Shown: positions 1 through 8,573, numbered from the stretch's first letter. The stretch is 64,000 bases of DNA from an uncultured Elusimicrobia bacterium (GCA_947306425.1 CAMZGO010000002.1:62001-126000), one strand, 5' to 3'. The notes: generated from the sequence alone by a model not told the origin. Numbers and translations: made by a program.

Positions 1-350
1 ACAATAAAGAAGATGTACGCTCTTGCTATGCTTTAGAAGATGTTGTCACTGAATTTGATGTTCAAGGTTTAGAAGTAGATTTTTCTATAGTTGCTTGGGA
101 TGCTGATTTCCGATTTGATGGACATGAATGGACATATAACAGTTTTACAGGTACTCGTTGGAACCACGTAAATTCATCCGATAAACAACTTTATTTAAAG
201 AATGCATACCGAGTATTACTCACAAGAGCCCGTCAAGGTATGGTAATTTTTATTCCTAAAGGTGATAGTACTGATATTACTCGTTTACCCGAATTCTATG
301 AAAACACTTATGAGTATTTAAAGTCTCTTGGCTTACCAGAAATATTTTAG
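1..350 (+). CDS. DUF2075 / Schlafen-group-3-type DNA/RNA helicase, C-terminal part only
   Basis: Open from the left edge (frame starting at base 3) to a TAG at 348-350, about 115 residues. The end contains VVTEFDVQGLEVDF, WDADFRFD and LLTRARQGMVIFIPKG, the conserved C-terminal block of DUF2075 superfamily-1-like helicases (motif VI region, TRARQGM). Such proteins are predicted ATP-dependent nucleic-acid motor enzymes often found in phage and defence loci. N-terminus and Walker motifs lie outside the window. The following gene is on the same strand with its own promoter, so co-transcription is not required. Family call is confident; cellular role is inferred only from the company it keeps. Confidence 0.85.
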   Translation, partial: NKEDVRSCYALEDVVTEFDVQGLEVDFSIVAWDADFRFDGHEWTYNSFTGTRWNHVNSSDKQLYLKNAYRVLLTRARQGMVIFIPKGDSTDITRLPEFYENTYEYLKSLGLPEIF

Positions 351-429
351 TTACTTCATTTTATTTATTATCTAAAAACATGCTAACTATTTCAGCTTTT
401 ATTTTGTTACAATAAGAATGATATTGCTA

Positions 430-458
430 TTGTTCCAAGAAAAGAATAATTGTATAAT
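430..458 (+). promoter_or_regulatory. Promoter of the HTH-Dam gene with overlapping short inverted repeat
   Basis: TTGTTC (430-435), 17-nt spacer, TATAAT (453-458), then AGAGG before the ATG at 478. A 6-bp inverted repeat ACAATA/TATTGT (409-414, 428-433) overlaps the -35 box and could be the binding site of the HTH domain at the N-terminus of the encoded methyltransferase. Box match is seen; autoregulation is inference. Confidence 0.5.
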
Positions 459-477
459 TTAGATAAAAGAGGTTTTT

Positions 478-1542
478 ATGCAGGGATATCTTACTACAAA
501 AGAAGCTGCCGCCAAGTGGCATATTTCACAAAGACGTGTATTAGTTTTTTGTCAAAATAATCGTATTCCCGAGCTGAATCGTATCGGTAATATGTGGCTT
601 ATTCCTTCCGAAACTCCCAAACCAAATGATAATCGCCATTTGCGTTATGTAGATAAAAGAAGTGTAGCAAAGCCATTCTTGAAGTGGGCAGGAGGTAAAA
701 CACAATTACTTTCTGATATCGACAAAAGAATTAGCAAATTAAATAGTTTCGAAAAATATGCAGAACCTTTCGTAGGTGGTGGCGCAGTTTTATTCCATGT
801 CCTAACTAATTACCCAATTAAACAAGCTTATATCAGCGATATTAATGAAGATTTGATTAATACTTATATAATTGTTAAAACACAAGTTGATAAATTAATA
901 AAAGAACTTATCAAAGTTCAAAATGAGTTTTTAAGAAGAAATGAATCTCAACGTAAAACCTATTATTATCAAAAACGAGAACTTTTTAATAAGTTAACAA
1001 CAAAACAACAGGCACAAAAAATAGAAAAAGCTGCTTTGTTTATATTTTTAAATCATACTTGCTTTAATGGTTTATATCGCGTGAATAGAAAAGGCGAATT
1101 TAATGTTCCTATGGGTGCATATAAAAATCCGCTTATTTGCGATGAAGACAATTTAAAGAAAGTATCTAAACTTTTACAGAAAGTTGAAATTGTATGTGCC
1201 GATTATAAGAAATCTATGGGATTTATTGATAATAAAACTATGGTCTATTTTGACCCCCCTTATCGCCCATTAACTCAAACATCTAGTTTCACTTCTTATA
1301 CGGCTGAAGAATTTGATGATGACGCTCAAATTGAACTGGCACACTATGTGGAAAAAGTTAATAGCAAACATGCAAAGGTTTTACTTAGCAACTCTGACCC
1401 TCACAATGTTAACCCAAAAGATTCCTTCTTTGACAAATTATATCGTGCTTTTAAGATAGAGAGGGTGCTTGCTTCCCGTATGATTAACTGCAAACAGACA
1501 TCTCGTGGAAAAATTAATGAACTTCTTATCGCAAATTTTTAG
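478..1542 (+). CDS. HTH-fused Dam-type adenine-N6 DNA methyltransferase (DpnM-like)
   Basis: 354 residues. Residues 1-50 form a MerR/excisionase-like helix-turn-helix (YLTTKEAAAKWHISQRRV followed by a MWLIPSE wing). From about residue 65 it is a D12-class alpha methyltransferase: FLKWAGGK SAM-binding motif (about 67-74), FVGGGAVLF (98-106) and the catalytic DPPY (about residue 258). It should methylate adenine in GATC, given the DpnII-like endonuclease 9 bp downstream. The HTH extension makes it much longer than DpnM (about 284 residues) and may let the enzyme repress its own promoter, as some other modification methyltransferases do. The same HTH type is fused to the Fic protein at 9641. Start has AGAGG upstream. 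Confidence 0.9.
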   Translation: MQGYLTTKEAAAKWHISQRRVLVFCQNNRIPELNRIGNMWLIPSETPKPNDNRHLRYVDKRSVAKPFLKWAGGKTQLLSDIDKRISKLNSFEKYAEPFVGGGAVLFHVLTNYPIKQAYISDINEDLINTYIIVKTQVDKLIKELIKVQNEFLRRNESQRKTYYYQKRELFNKLTTKQQAQKIEKAALFIFLNHTCFNGLYRVNRKGEFNVPMGAYKNPLICDEDNLKKVSKLLQKVEIVCADYKKSMGFIDNKTMVYFDPPYRPLTQTSSFTSYTAEEFDDDAQIELAHYVEKVNSKHAKVLLSNSDPHNVNPKDSFFDKLYRAFKIERVLASRMINCKQTSRGKINELLIANF

Positions 1543-1551
1543 GAGAAAAAT

Positions 1552-2427
1552 ATGACACGTAATTTTGAAAAATGGTTATCTAATTTTAAAACATCTATTG
1601 CTACTTATGACTATTACGTAGATTTTAATAAAGTATATGGCAATATTGATTCTATAAGAGTGGAATTGAATATCTTAAACGCACTTATTGGGCATAAGGA
1701 TATAAAAAATGAATTTATTAATTTAGTTAATAAGTATCCGGAAGTTCTAAAATGCATACCTTTACTACTTGCGATAAGAGGAAAAGAAGTAGCTATTACT
1801 GATGAGAATGGTTCGCGCATTTATCGTTTTGATAAAGTAGCAACAACTCCGGAAGAATATGCCAAATTTATGCAAAAATCGGGTTTATTTAACTTATTAC
1901 AAAATCATTTAATAAGTAACTTGCTAGATTATGCTACAGGAGTAGAAACTGGTCTGGATTCCAATGGGCGCAAAAATCGTGGCGGTCATCTTATGGAACA
2001 TGTAGTAGAATCATATTTACAAAAAGCAGGTATTACTAAAAAAGATGATAATGCTTCAAAAGCATATTATCCCGAAATGTATGTCAGCGAAATACAGCAA
2101 AAATGGAATATTGATTTATCTGCTATTTCTAATAAAGGAAAAACAGAAAAAAGATTTGATTTTATTGTAAAAACTCCAAAAATGATTTACGGTATAGAAA
2201 CTAATTTCTATTCCGGTGGCGGCTCAAAACTAAATGAAACTGCACGCAGTTATAAAACATTAGCATTGGAAGCCGCAGATATTCCTGGATTTACTTTCGT
2301 ATGGTTTACAGATGGCAAAGGCTGGGCATCTGCTAGGCATAATTTAGAAGAAACTTTTGATGTATTACCCCATATCTATAATATCAAAGATATGGAAGAC
2401 GGCATCATGGATACTCTGCTTAAATAA
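1552..2427 (+). CDS. DpnII-family type II restriction endonuclease (GATC)
   Basis: 291 residues, close to DpnII (288). The N-terminal part (FEKWLSNFKTSIATYDYYVDFNKVY) and the block GVETGLDSNGRKNRGGHLME then FDFIVKTPKMIYGIETNFYSGGGSKLNE carry the DpnII/MboI family signature, with candidate catalytic acid and lysine residues in the ExxF...GGGSK region. It cuts unmethylated GATC. AGGAG precedes the ATG, 9 bp after the methyltransferase stop, so the two are one transcript. The recognition site is inferred from the family, not from this sequence. Confidence 0.9.
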   Translation: MTRNFEKWLSNFKTSIATYDYYVDFNKVYGNIDSIRVELNILNALIGHKDIKNEFINLVNKYPEVLKCIPLLLAIRGKEVAITDENGSRIYRFDKVATTPEEYAKFMQKSGLFNLLQNHLISNLLDYATGVETGLDSNGRKNRGGHLMEHVVESYLQKAGITKKDDNASKAYYPEMYVSEIQQKWNIDLSAISNKGKTEKRFDFIVKTPKMIYGIETNFYSGGGSKLNETARSYKTLALEAADIPGFTFVWFTDGKGWASARHNLEETFDVLPHIYNIKDMEDGIMDTLLK

Positions 2428-2428
2428 T

Positions 2429-3172
2429 ATGGCTAAAAAGAAACAATTATTAGAACCTGAAGAATTTGAGTTGGAGACCAATACTGTATGGAGTTTCAAA
2501 AAACGAGGAGATTGGGCTACACACGACGGTAAATATCGAGGAAACTGGTCTCCTTTTATTCCAAGAAATATCATTCTACGTTATTCCAAACCGGGAGATT
2601 TAATTTTAGACCCATTTATCGGTAGCGGCACGACTTTGGTGGAAGCTAAACTATTAGGACGCAATGCTATTGGTATTGATATAAACCCTTCCGCGATTGA
2701 ATTAACCAAAAAACATCTTCAATTTAAGTGTGAAAATCCAGGTAAAATAGCAGTAAGAAAAGGGGATGCTAGGAATCTAAAAGGTGTATTGGATGAAAGT
2801 ATTGATTTGATTGCAGCGCACCCTCCTTATGCCGATATTATTCAATACAGTAAAGATATCGAAGGGGACTTATCACACTTTAAAATAAAAGATTTCTTAC
2901 TGGAAATTAAAAAAGTTGCTGATTCTTGCTTCCGTGTATTAAAAAAAGATAAGTTTTGTGCAATTCTTATAGGAGATACTCGCAAAAAAGGATGTGTAAT
3001 TCCTTTAGGATTCCAAGTAATGCAACAATTTTTAAATGCAGGATTTACACTAAAAGAAATCATTATTAAAGAACAACATAATTGTAAAGCAACAGGATAC
3101 TGGAAGACAAACAGCATTAAATATAACTTTTTATTACTTGCCCATGAGTATCTATTTGTGTTCAGGAAGTGA
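2429..3172 (+). CDS. Second DNA methyltransferase of the DpnII-type locus
   Basis: I place the start at ATG 2429, one base after the endonuclease stop (247 residues). The same frame stays open back to 2357 inside the endonuclease gene, which is an unlikely start. Motif I is LDPFIGSGTTLVEAKLLGR (about 60-80) and the catalytic motif is AHPPY (about 130), in the order seen in N4/N6 gamma-type enzymes or TRM11-like methylases; there is no large target-recognition domain between. The C-terminus (EQHNCKATGYWKTNS, AHEYLFVFRK) is typical of this family. In DpnII loci a second methyltransferase protects single-stranded or incoming DNA, but DpnA belongs to another motif order, so equivalence is only an analogy. 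It ends 2 bp before a convergent gene. Confidence 0.8.
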   Translation: MAKKKQLLEPEEFELETNTVWSFKKRGDWATHDGKYRGNWSPFIPRNIILRYSKPGDLILDPFIGSGTTLVEAKLLGRNAIGIDINPSAIELTKKHLQFKCENPGKIAVRKGDARNLKGVLDESIDLIAAHPPYADIIQYSKDIEGDLSHFKIKDFLLEIKKVADSCFRVLKKDKFCAILIGDTRKKGCVIPLGFQVMQQFLNAGFTLKEIIIKEQHNCKATGYWKTNSIKYNFLLLAHEYLFVFRK

Positions 3173-3174
3173 TT

Positions 3175-3705
3175 TTAGGGGCGAGGAATACCTAACCAAA
3201 GCATATCTCTACCGGAATAACTCCAATAGCGAATATCCTGTTCAATAAAAAGCCATTTAAGTGTTTTTACTATCAACTCTACTGAAAATCCATTTATAAA
3301 TTTAATAGAAGCATAGGATGATTCAGGTACATCATAGCAAGAATAAACTTTTTCTATAATGTCGTATAATTTCCGATACATTTGAGAATTAGAAGCTTTT
3401 TTCTGCCTTAAATCTTGAATAATATCTTCATGTTTAGGGTTATTTCGTCTTTTTTCAATAGCAGATGCAAAATTATAATTTTCTATACACACAATAAAAT
3501 CAAAACCATTGTGTAAATTGGCAGGTCTTCTCAAATATATTCGATTACCATCATTTAATGTTTCTACATAGTACGAGTATTTAGAGGCAAGATTTCCCTT
3601 TCCTTGTCCTGGAATTTCTTTAGCAAATGCGTTAACTAACCGCATTCGAACATCTTGACGAGTTCCTTGATTGCTAAATTGTTGAGTAATATTATATTCT
3701 GGCAT
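3175..3705 (-). CDS. Unknown protein, 176 aa, convergent with the R-M genes
   Basis: I do not recognise this family. The sequence is basic and soluble, with no signal peptide or membrane segment. Notable stretches are RMRLVNAFAKEIPGQGKG, RIYLRRPANLHNGFDFIVCIE and the terminal RYWSYSGRDMLWLGIPRP. The gene stops 2 bp from the stop of the second methyltransferase on the opposite strand and lies 52 bp downstream of the three-gene kinase operon that runs the same way, so it could be its fourth member or a free-standing R-M accessory. The FDFIVCIE segment resembles the acid-rich core strand of a nuclease fold but no complete PD-(D/E)XK motif is visible. Confidence 0.6.
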   Translation of the reverse strand: MPEYNITQQFSNQGTRQDVRMRLVNAFAKEIPGQGKGNLASKYSYYVETLNDGNRIYLRRPANLHNGFDFIVCIENYNFASAIEKRRNNPKHEDIIQDLRQKKASNSQMYRKLYDIIEKVYSCYDVPESSYASIKFINGFSVELIVKTLKWLFIEQDIRYWSYSGRDMLWLGIPRP

Positions 3706-3757
3706 AATTAATATTGTTTTTTTATATTAAGATACTTCAAACTAATTCATATTAATT

Positions 3758-4954
3758 TTATAAAGAATTCCATTCTTTCTCAGACACAAATCCTAAAGTT
3801 TCATTGTGAACAGAAATCGCAGCTTGCTGTGCATCCAAAACAGAGAGGAAATCTCTACCTTCACATCTAATAGATTTAGAGTTACAGGTGGTTAATATGT
3901 TCTTTGAATTTTGTAACATATCTACATAATTCTGCAAAGTAGATTTAAATCTAGATTTAACAAAATTTTCTGTTTGAATTTTAAGAGAACTTAAATAGTG
4001 TTTATGTGATAAAGTCTCTCCATAAGTAGAAGAAGAAGGTTTATCAGCTGCAAATAATACATCAGAATATGGATTCTTCGTAATTCCTTCATTCTGCAAT
4101 AATGAGAGTATTCCCTGTTGCCCTGCCAAATCCAAAAAAGGAACTTTATATTCAGAGAAAGTTTGAGGAGCATAATACCATATAGCACGTCTGCTTATTT
4201 CATCATCATCTTTAACTTCAAACCTATCTAACTTAAAACGACGTGTATTAAGAAAATTTCCTGATGCAATTGCATCACATTTAGCTAGGCCTACACAAAG
4301 CATTTGTTGATTAGAAAACCCTAATATAATCTTCTTATTTGTTCTTTTCAATCCTAATACCAATGACAACAAATTACGTATCCAAATAGGATTATCAACG
4401 AGATAGACATCATTAGGATGTTGACAAACAATATAAAAACCATAAATATTCCATTTTTCGGCATTAGAGATAATTGTTTCAATTTGTTCAGAATTAGATA
4501 TAACATCTGAAGAAATAGCCAATGTATGAAATATCTTATTAGACTGTATATAATTTAATGCAGAAGAAATAATTTGATGTTGCATTTTACTCCATCGTTC
4601 ATCAATTGTTAAATCAAAAAAAGCCGGAGTAATTACATATTTAGTATTTAAGCGTAAATTTAAATCTACTAGGGGTTTGATTACCATGTCCCATGACCCC
4701 TTTTCTAATAGTGTAACATTACCTTGTGGCCAATACTTATAATCGGATAACTTCTGTGGTCGTTCTCGTGGCAAATAAAGCTGGGGGTCAAAAAGGACTT
4801 CTCCACCATTTTTATGGACATGATTAGTAAAAGTCTCAATTTTATCAGCATCAATATTAATAGGACTTAAAATAACATTACCTTGTTTCCAATCATGCAA
4901 TAATTCTAAAATCATTTTTTGCATTCCATGTCCCATTTGAATATAAAATTCCAT
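3758..4954 (-). CDS. Predicted TIM-barrel protein of a kinase-linked operon (transglycosylase-like?)
   Basis: 398 residues. Visible blocks are YIQMGHGMQ at the N-terminus, LFDPQLYLPRERP (about 54-66), ITPAFFDLTIDERW (about 108-121), IILGFSNQQML (about 209-219) and CDAIASGNFLNTRRF (226-240). Alternating short hydrophobic strands ending in G/S/D-rich turns, and the late GFSNQQML...DAIASG pair, look like the C-terminal half of a TIM barrel such as tRNA-guanine-transglycosylase-like or luciferase-like enzymes. The exact family is not identifiable by eye. Third gene of a leftward operon behind the kinase (11 bp gap), with AGGAG before its ATG. The base composition is more AT-rich than the downstream core genes, consistent with transfer. 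The function is unknown; a base-exchange or nucleotide-modifying enzyme is one guess. Confidence 0.6.
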   Translation of the reverse strand: MEFYIQMGHGMQKMILELLHDWKQGNVILSPINIDADKIETFTNHVHKNGGEVLFDPQLYLPRERPQKLSDYKYWPQGNVTLLEKGSWDMVIKPLVDLNLRLNTKYVITPAFFDLTIDERWSKMQHQIISSALNYIQSNKIFHTLAISSDVISNSEQIETIISNAEKWNIYGFYIVCQHPNDVYLVDNPIWIRNLLSLVLGLKRTNKKIILGFSNQQMLCVGLAKCDAIASGNFLNTRRFKLDRFEVKDDDEISRRAIWYYAPQTFSEYKVPFLDLAGQQGILSLLQNEGITKNPYSDVLFAADKPSSSTYGETLSHKHYLSSLKIQTENFVKSRFKSTLQNYVDMLQNSKNILTTCNSKSIRCEGRDFLSVLDAQQAAISVHNETLGFVSEKEWNSL

Positions 4955-4965
4955 AACAAATACTC

Positions 4966-5811
4966 CTAAATCTCAATTTTTGTTTTTACAGTCTGCAACC
5001 ACTGCAAAGCTTGAATAGCATTTTTAGGTCTTTGAGAAGGATTTTTTTGTATCATTGATAAAATAAAAGAAGATAATTCCTTATCTTTATCCCCTGCTAT
5101 ATCCAAATGAGAAGGATATAGATTAGCTACATTCTGTAAAACTGTATTAGGATTATTAGAGGTAAGAAAAGGATTTTTTCCGGATAAACATTCATATACA
5201 ACTACTCCCAAAGAAAAAATATCAGCCCTCGAAGTAATATATTTTTTTAGATTATTAAATTGTTCAGGAGCAGCATAACCTGGTGTATGAGGACCAATAG
5301 GCGATTGAGTTTGTGTTATTGAGGACAAATTAAGAAAACGTGCTATTCCAAAATCAATGAAATATATATTACCATCGTCTCCCCAAATAATATTTTCTGG
5401 TTTAATATCTCTATGTATAATTCTATGTTCTTCTAATTTTTTAATAAAAATTAACCCTTTTTCTAATAAATGTAGTGCCTTTGCAGCAGACAATTTATGC
5501 TCTTTATCTAAGACCTCTCTTAATGAAACTCCTATAATTTTTTGTTCAACAACACATAATGTTGGTGTATTTTCATAAATAACGCTAAGTACTTTATGTA
5601 TATGTGGAACTTCTAACATCATTGTTTTTGAACCAATTGTAATTTCTCGTTCAGCTCTAACATCAGCTTGAAAATATAATTTAATAACTACTTCTCCATA
5701 TACGGGGTGATAAGCACTAAAAACTTGCTTTTGACCACCACGCTTCATTGGCAAACATTTTATATATTCTTTTTTAAATTCTTCAAAAGTTATTAAATTA
5801 GTATAAAGCAT
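4966..5811 (-). CDS. Bacterial serine/threonine protein kinase (Hanks type)
   Basis: About 281 residues from the ATG at 5811; the frame is open to 5862, which would overlap the upstream gene by 65 bp, so I prefer the shorter form overlapping by 14 bp. All catalytic elements are present: VVIKLYF (ATP-anchoring Lys), IIHRDIKPENI (HRD loop), FIDFGIAR (DFG) and GYAAPEQF (APE). It lacks a membrane segment and any sensor domain, ending soon after the kinase fold, so it is a soluble, probably active kinase. Sandwiched between a nuclease-like/winged-helix gene and a TIM-barrel gene in one operon, which suggests it phosphorylates one of these partners as a switch. That role is inference. Confidence 0.92.
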   Translation of the reverse strand: MLYTNLITFEEFKKEYIKCLPMKRGGQKQVFSAYHPVYGEVVIKLYFQADVRAEREITIGSKTMMLEVPHIHKVLSVIYENTPTLCVVEQKIIGVSLREVLDKEHKLSAAKALHLLEKGLIFIKKLEEHRIIHRDIKPENIIWGDDGNIYFIDFGIARFLNLSSITQTQSPIGPHTPGYAAPEQFNNLKKYITSRADIFSLGVVVYECLSGKNPFLTSNNPNTVLQNVANLYPSHLDIAGDKDKELSSFILSMIQKNPSQRPKNAIQALQWLQTVKTKIEI

Positions 5812-6517
5812 TCCCAATCCACTCATTAAATTGTAAAGAAATATAACTTGAAGGAAGCTCAAATTTTTGGGCCTCTAATATTTTTTTAAAAGGTTTATCT
5901 TTACAATATAAACCAATTCCACACCTTTTAAATTCTTCTAACATATTAAATGGAGTATTAATTGTATTACTTAGAGCATAAGACTGAGATGCAAACCACG
6001 TATTTATAAAAGACTGTTCCGCTACTCTTTTCATATTATTTAATTTTGCTTCTATTGAAATTAATTTCTTTATTCCATATATCTCTGAAAGTTTCGCAGG
6101 AATCCATTGTTTTTTTTCTCTAATTATCAATCCTGCGTCTAATAGTTTTTCCAATGATGTAATCGTTTGTTTTTCTGGTAATTTTAATAAATCAATAATC
6201 ATTTTCCCGCTAATTTTCTTTTTTACTTTAATAAATAAAAATAATTTTAAATCAGAAGTATTCAGTTCAACCCTATATTTATTCCATTTGTCAAATATTT
6301 TTGGGTTATATAAAGCAAAAACAATATCTGGAAAACCTGAAATGATATGAGGCTCTATAAATACTGCTAAACTATCTTGCACATTTTTTGACAGAAATTT
6401 ATCCACATAATAATCTATAAAATCTCGGACAAGCGCTGTCTCAGGACCACGTAAAATTTTTCTACAATGTAAATTAATCTTTGGAATATCTTCATTAAAG
6501 ATACGAACTCTTTTCAT
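5798..6517 (-). CDS. PD-(D/E)XK-like protein with inserted winged helix, first gene of kinase operon
   Basis: 239 residues. Residues 59-70 read ISGFPDIVFALY (P63-D64) and residues 153-164 read ISIEAKLNNMKR (E156-x-K158), followed by a conserved-looking Q168 in VAEQSF. PD...ExK...Q fits a PD-(D/E)XK nuclease core. Between these two motifs (about 82-145) lies a winged-helix-like segment (LKLFLFIKVKKKISGKMIIDLLKL then ITSLEKLLDAGLIIREKKQW, as in MarR/ArsR folds). A nuclease fold interrupted by a DNA-binding domain is my inference from motif spacing; a plain transcription regulator is the alternative. Promoter at 6524-6552 places transcription start at or next to the ATG, so its mRNA may be leaderless. 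Confidence 0.55.
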   Translation of the reverse strand: MKRVRIFNEDIPKINLHCRKILRGPETALVRDFIDYYVDKFLSKNVQDSLAVFIEPHIISGFPDIVFALYNPKIFDKWNKYRVELNTSDLKLFLFIKVKKKISGKMIIDLLKLPEKQTITSLEKLLDAGLIIREKKQWIPAKLSEIYGIKKLISIEAKLNNMKRVAEQSFINTWFASQSYALSNTINTPFNMLEEFKRCGIGLYCKDKPFKKILEAQKFELPSSYISLQFNEWIGNALY

Positions 6518-6523
6518 ATTAAT

Positions 6524-6552
6524 ATAATACTTTATTGATAGGACAAAAACAA
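6524..6552 (-). promoter_or_regulatory. Promoter of the nuclease-like/kinase/TIM operon
   Basis: On the minus strand: TTGTTT (6547-6552), exactly 17 nt, TATTAT (6524-6529), then 6 nt to the ATG at 6517. Spacing puts the predicted transcript 5' end at the start codon; no Shine-Dalgarno fits between. Confidence 0.6.
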
Positions 6553-6792
6553 GAAAGAAGCTTATAACTTTTTCATCATAGTGGTGGTTTATTACAATAA
6601 TTTGGGTTTATTTTATCATTTTTAGGCATATAATATAGTGTCTGTTTACCTCTTAAATTCCTTGACTATTCTCCGTTGAAAAGAGTTAATATGTTCATGA
6701 TGCTAGACGGGAGGCACTTCTCAAAAAGAACCTAAAAAGTACTTTAAAAATGCCCCACTAAGCACTAAAAACATAAAAGCAAGGAGAAAGTT

Positions 6793-7146
6793 ATGAGTAC
6801 AAGATGCCAAATACAAGTTAAATTCTTGGATAGAGAAATTTTGCTTTATCATCATCACGACGGATACCCAGAGGGCGTCGGCGCGGACTTAATAAAAAGG
6901 CAGCAAACACTCAATTCTTGGAACGGCAGTATACTAGTCAATAACCTAATAAAAGATAAAAACGAGGAGTATGAAATTTCATACGTAATTCACACCGACT
7001 TAGATTATTGGTATGAAATCAACTGCAACAAGCGCACTATCAAGTGTTGGAAAGTTAAAGGATACCTTCTATCAGACCATGCCGAAGTAAGAAAAGGCGA
7101 AGAAATCCCCCTGCATAACCAGGCAAACCAAAAACATAACATTTAA
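6793..7146 (+). CDS. Small phage/plasmid-type conserved protein
   Basis: 117 residues beginning MSTRCQIQVKF and containing LLYHHHDGYPEGVGADL, a signature I know from uncharacterised proteins of phages, plasmids and conjugative elements. No membrane segment. AAGGAG lies ahead of the ATG and the integrase gene follows 10 bp later, so both are probably one transcript and both belong to the mobile element. Function unknown. The 275 bp upstream (6518-6792) contains the divergent promoter of the kinase operon and no gene. Confidence 0.75.
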   Translation: MSTRCQIQVKFLDREILLYHHHDGYPEGVGADLIKRQQTLNSWNGSILVNNLIKDKNEEYEISYVIHTDLDYWYEINCNKRTIKCWKVKGYLLSDHAEVRKGEEIPLHNQANQKHNI

Positions 7147-7156
7147 GGAAGGAATT

Positions 7157-8290
7157 ATGGGTATCAGAAAAGCTACTAAATCTCCGTATTATTACGCGGA
7201 ATACAGAGATGTCTCGGGTATCAGAAGATGTGTTTCGTTGCAAACTAAAAATATGCGTGTTGCGCGTATGAAATATGACGAAATTATCCGGCGCAGAAAT
7301 GCTATTAAAGAAAAAATACACATCCATATAACTTGGCAAACTTTCAAAGATAAACTGTTTTATTTTATGTCGGTTGAAAGGTCACGATACACTATAAACC
7401 ACATGAAACTCGCTATTCGGTATTTTGAGGAAGTAAAGAAACCACGGTTTTTACAGGATGTTACGCCCGAATTATTACAAAAATATAAGCAACATCTTAT
7501 CACAAAAGGGTGCAGTAACTCTCATATAAACGGTTTAGTGCAACGGATGAAAATCGCTATGCACTTGGGCGAAAAATGGCAACTTATCCACAAGCAAGAG
7601 TGGAGTGTCGTAACCAGACTTAAAGCACCTCGCGGCAGAGTGGTATTTCACACTCCGGAAGAGATTGATAAAATTTTGACCGCCTGCCCGGACGAAAAAT
7701 GGCGGATAATTGTTCTCCTCGGTGCTGATGCGGGGCTACGCCGCGGCGAAATAATGCAACTCAAATGGGAAGATGTAGATTTTCAAAACAATCAACTTTA
7801 TATTGCCCCAAACAAGACGGAATATTTCCGCTATGTACCTATGACAGAGGCCTTAAGCAAGGCCTTACAAAGGGCTAAAATTGCGGCACAAAACAAGTTT
7901 GTAATAACCCTGGGGCCTACGCGCAACACAGGCACTCTAACGACCATGTACCGAAGAATGGTCCAAAAAGCCAATGTCCCAAGTTTTATGCATAAACTGC
8001 GTCACACTTTTGCGAGTCAACTTGTGCAAAACGGTGTTGAACTTTATATGGTATCTAAATTGTTAGGACACAGGAGTATCAAAATGACCGAAATCTATGC
8101 CCATTTAGCCCCTGCGCATCTTCAAAACGCAGTTATTAAATTGCCAAAACATAATGATTTACCGCAACACACCGAACCTACCTCGCAAGTTAAGCCGACT
8201 TTGCATATTGAATCCAAAACGGTTTGCGGTCCTAACAAAGCATGCCTTCAAATAACATCAGATTTTAGCGAGTTTATTAAAAAAGAATAA
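7157..8290 (+). CDS. Tyrosine recombinase / site-specific integrase
   Basis: 377 residues. An N-terminal SAM-like core-binding domain (about 55-150) is followed by the catalytic domain with GADAGLRRGEIMQLKW (first Arg about 195), HKLRHTF (H-x-x-R about 278-281), LLGHRSI (His about 303) and the nucleophile in EIYAHL (Tyr about 313). The last 55 residues are a non-conserved tail. It should integrate or excise a mobile element and marks this segment as acquired. AAGGAAGG precedes the ATG. No tRNA or obvious attachment core lies next to it, so the element boundaries are not defined. Confidence 0.93.
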   Translation: MGIRKATKSPYYYAEYRDVSGIRRCVSLQTKNMRVARMKYDEIIRRRNAIKEKIHIHITWQTFKDKLFYFMSVERSRYTINHMKLAIRYFEEVKKPRFLQDVTPELLQKYKQHLITKGCSNSHINGLVQRMKIAMHLGEKWQLIHKQEWSVVTRLKAPRGRVVFHTPEEIDKILTACPDEKWRIIVLLGADAGLRRGEIMQLKWEDVDFQNNQLYIAPNKTEYFRYVPMTEALSKALQRAKIAAQNKFVITLGPTRNTGTLTTMYRRMVQKANVPSFMHKLRHTFASQLVQNGVELYMVSKLLGHRSIKMTEIYAHLAPAHLQNAVIKLPKHNDLPQHTEPTSQVKPTLHIESKTVCGPNKACLQITSDFSEFIKKE

Positions 8291-8460
8291 AAAAATATTG
8301 CCGATTGGGAATATTTTTAGATGGAAATGGCCAATATTTTACCGCATTTCCCTATTGAAAATGTTATAAACCACCCATAAATTTAGTAAAACATGGTGAG
8401 TTTACGACACTTTTTCATATTAAAAAGCACATAAGTATATAGGAAGTATATATTAACACA

Positions 8461-8495
8461 TAAACGCAGAAATTATACGTTTATTTCTGCGTTTA
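8461..8495 (+). terminator. 13-bp perfect inverted repeat, possible terminator
   Basis: Arms TAAACGCAGAAAT (8461-8473) and its complement (8483-8495) around a 9-nt loop, 170 bp after the integrase stop. There is no U-run, so it may instead be a recombinase or regulator site. The 283 bp between integrase and ankyrin gene (8291-8573) also holds GGAAATG/CATTTCC and AAAATATTG/CAATATTTT inverted repeats, and no gene. Confidence 0.4.
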
Positions 8496-8573
8496 TTGCT
8501 CAAAAATACCGAGAACTTGTAATATTTTTATATATTAAACCAATTTTTTGATATAATAAAGGTATTAAGAATT

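Noticed and set aside
6793-8290. Complete prophage
   Set aside because: Only an integrase and one small phage-type gene are present; no structural, lysis or replication genes.
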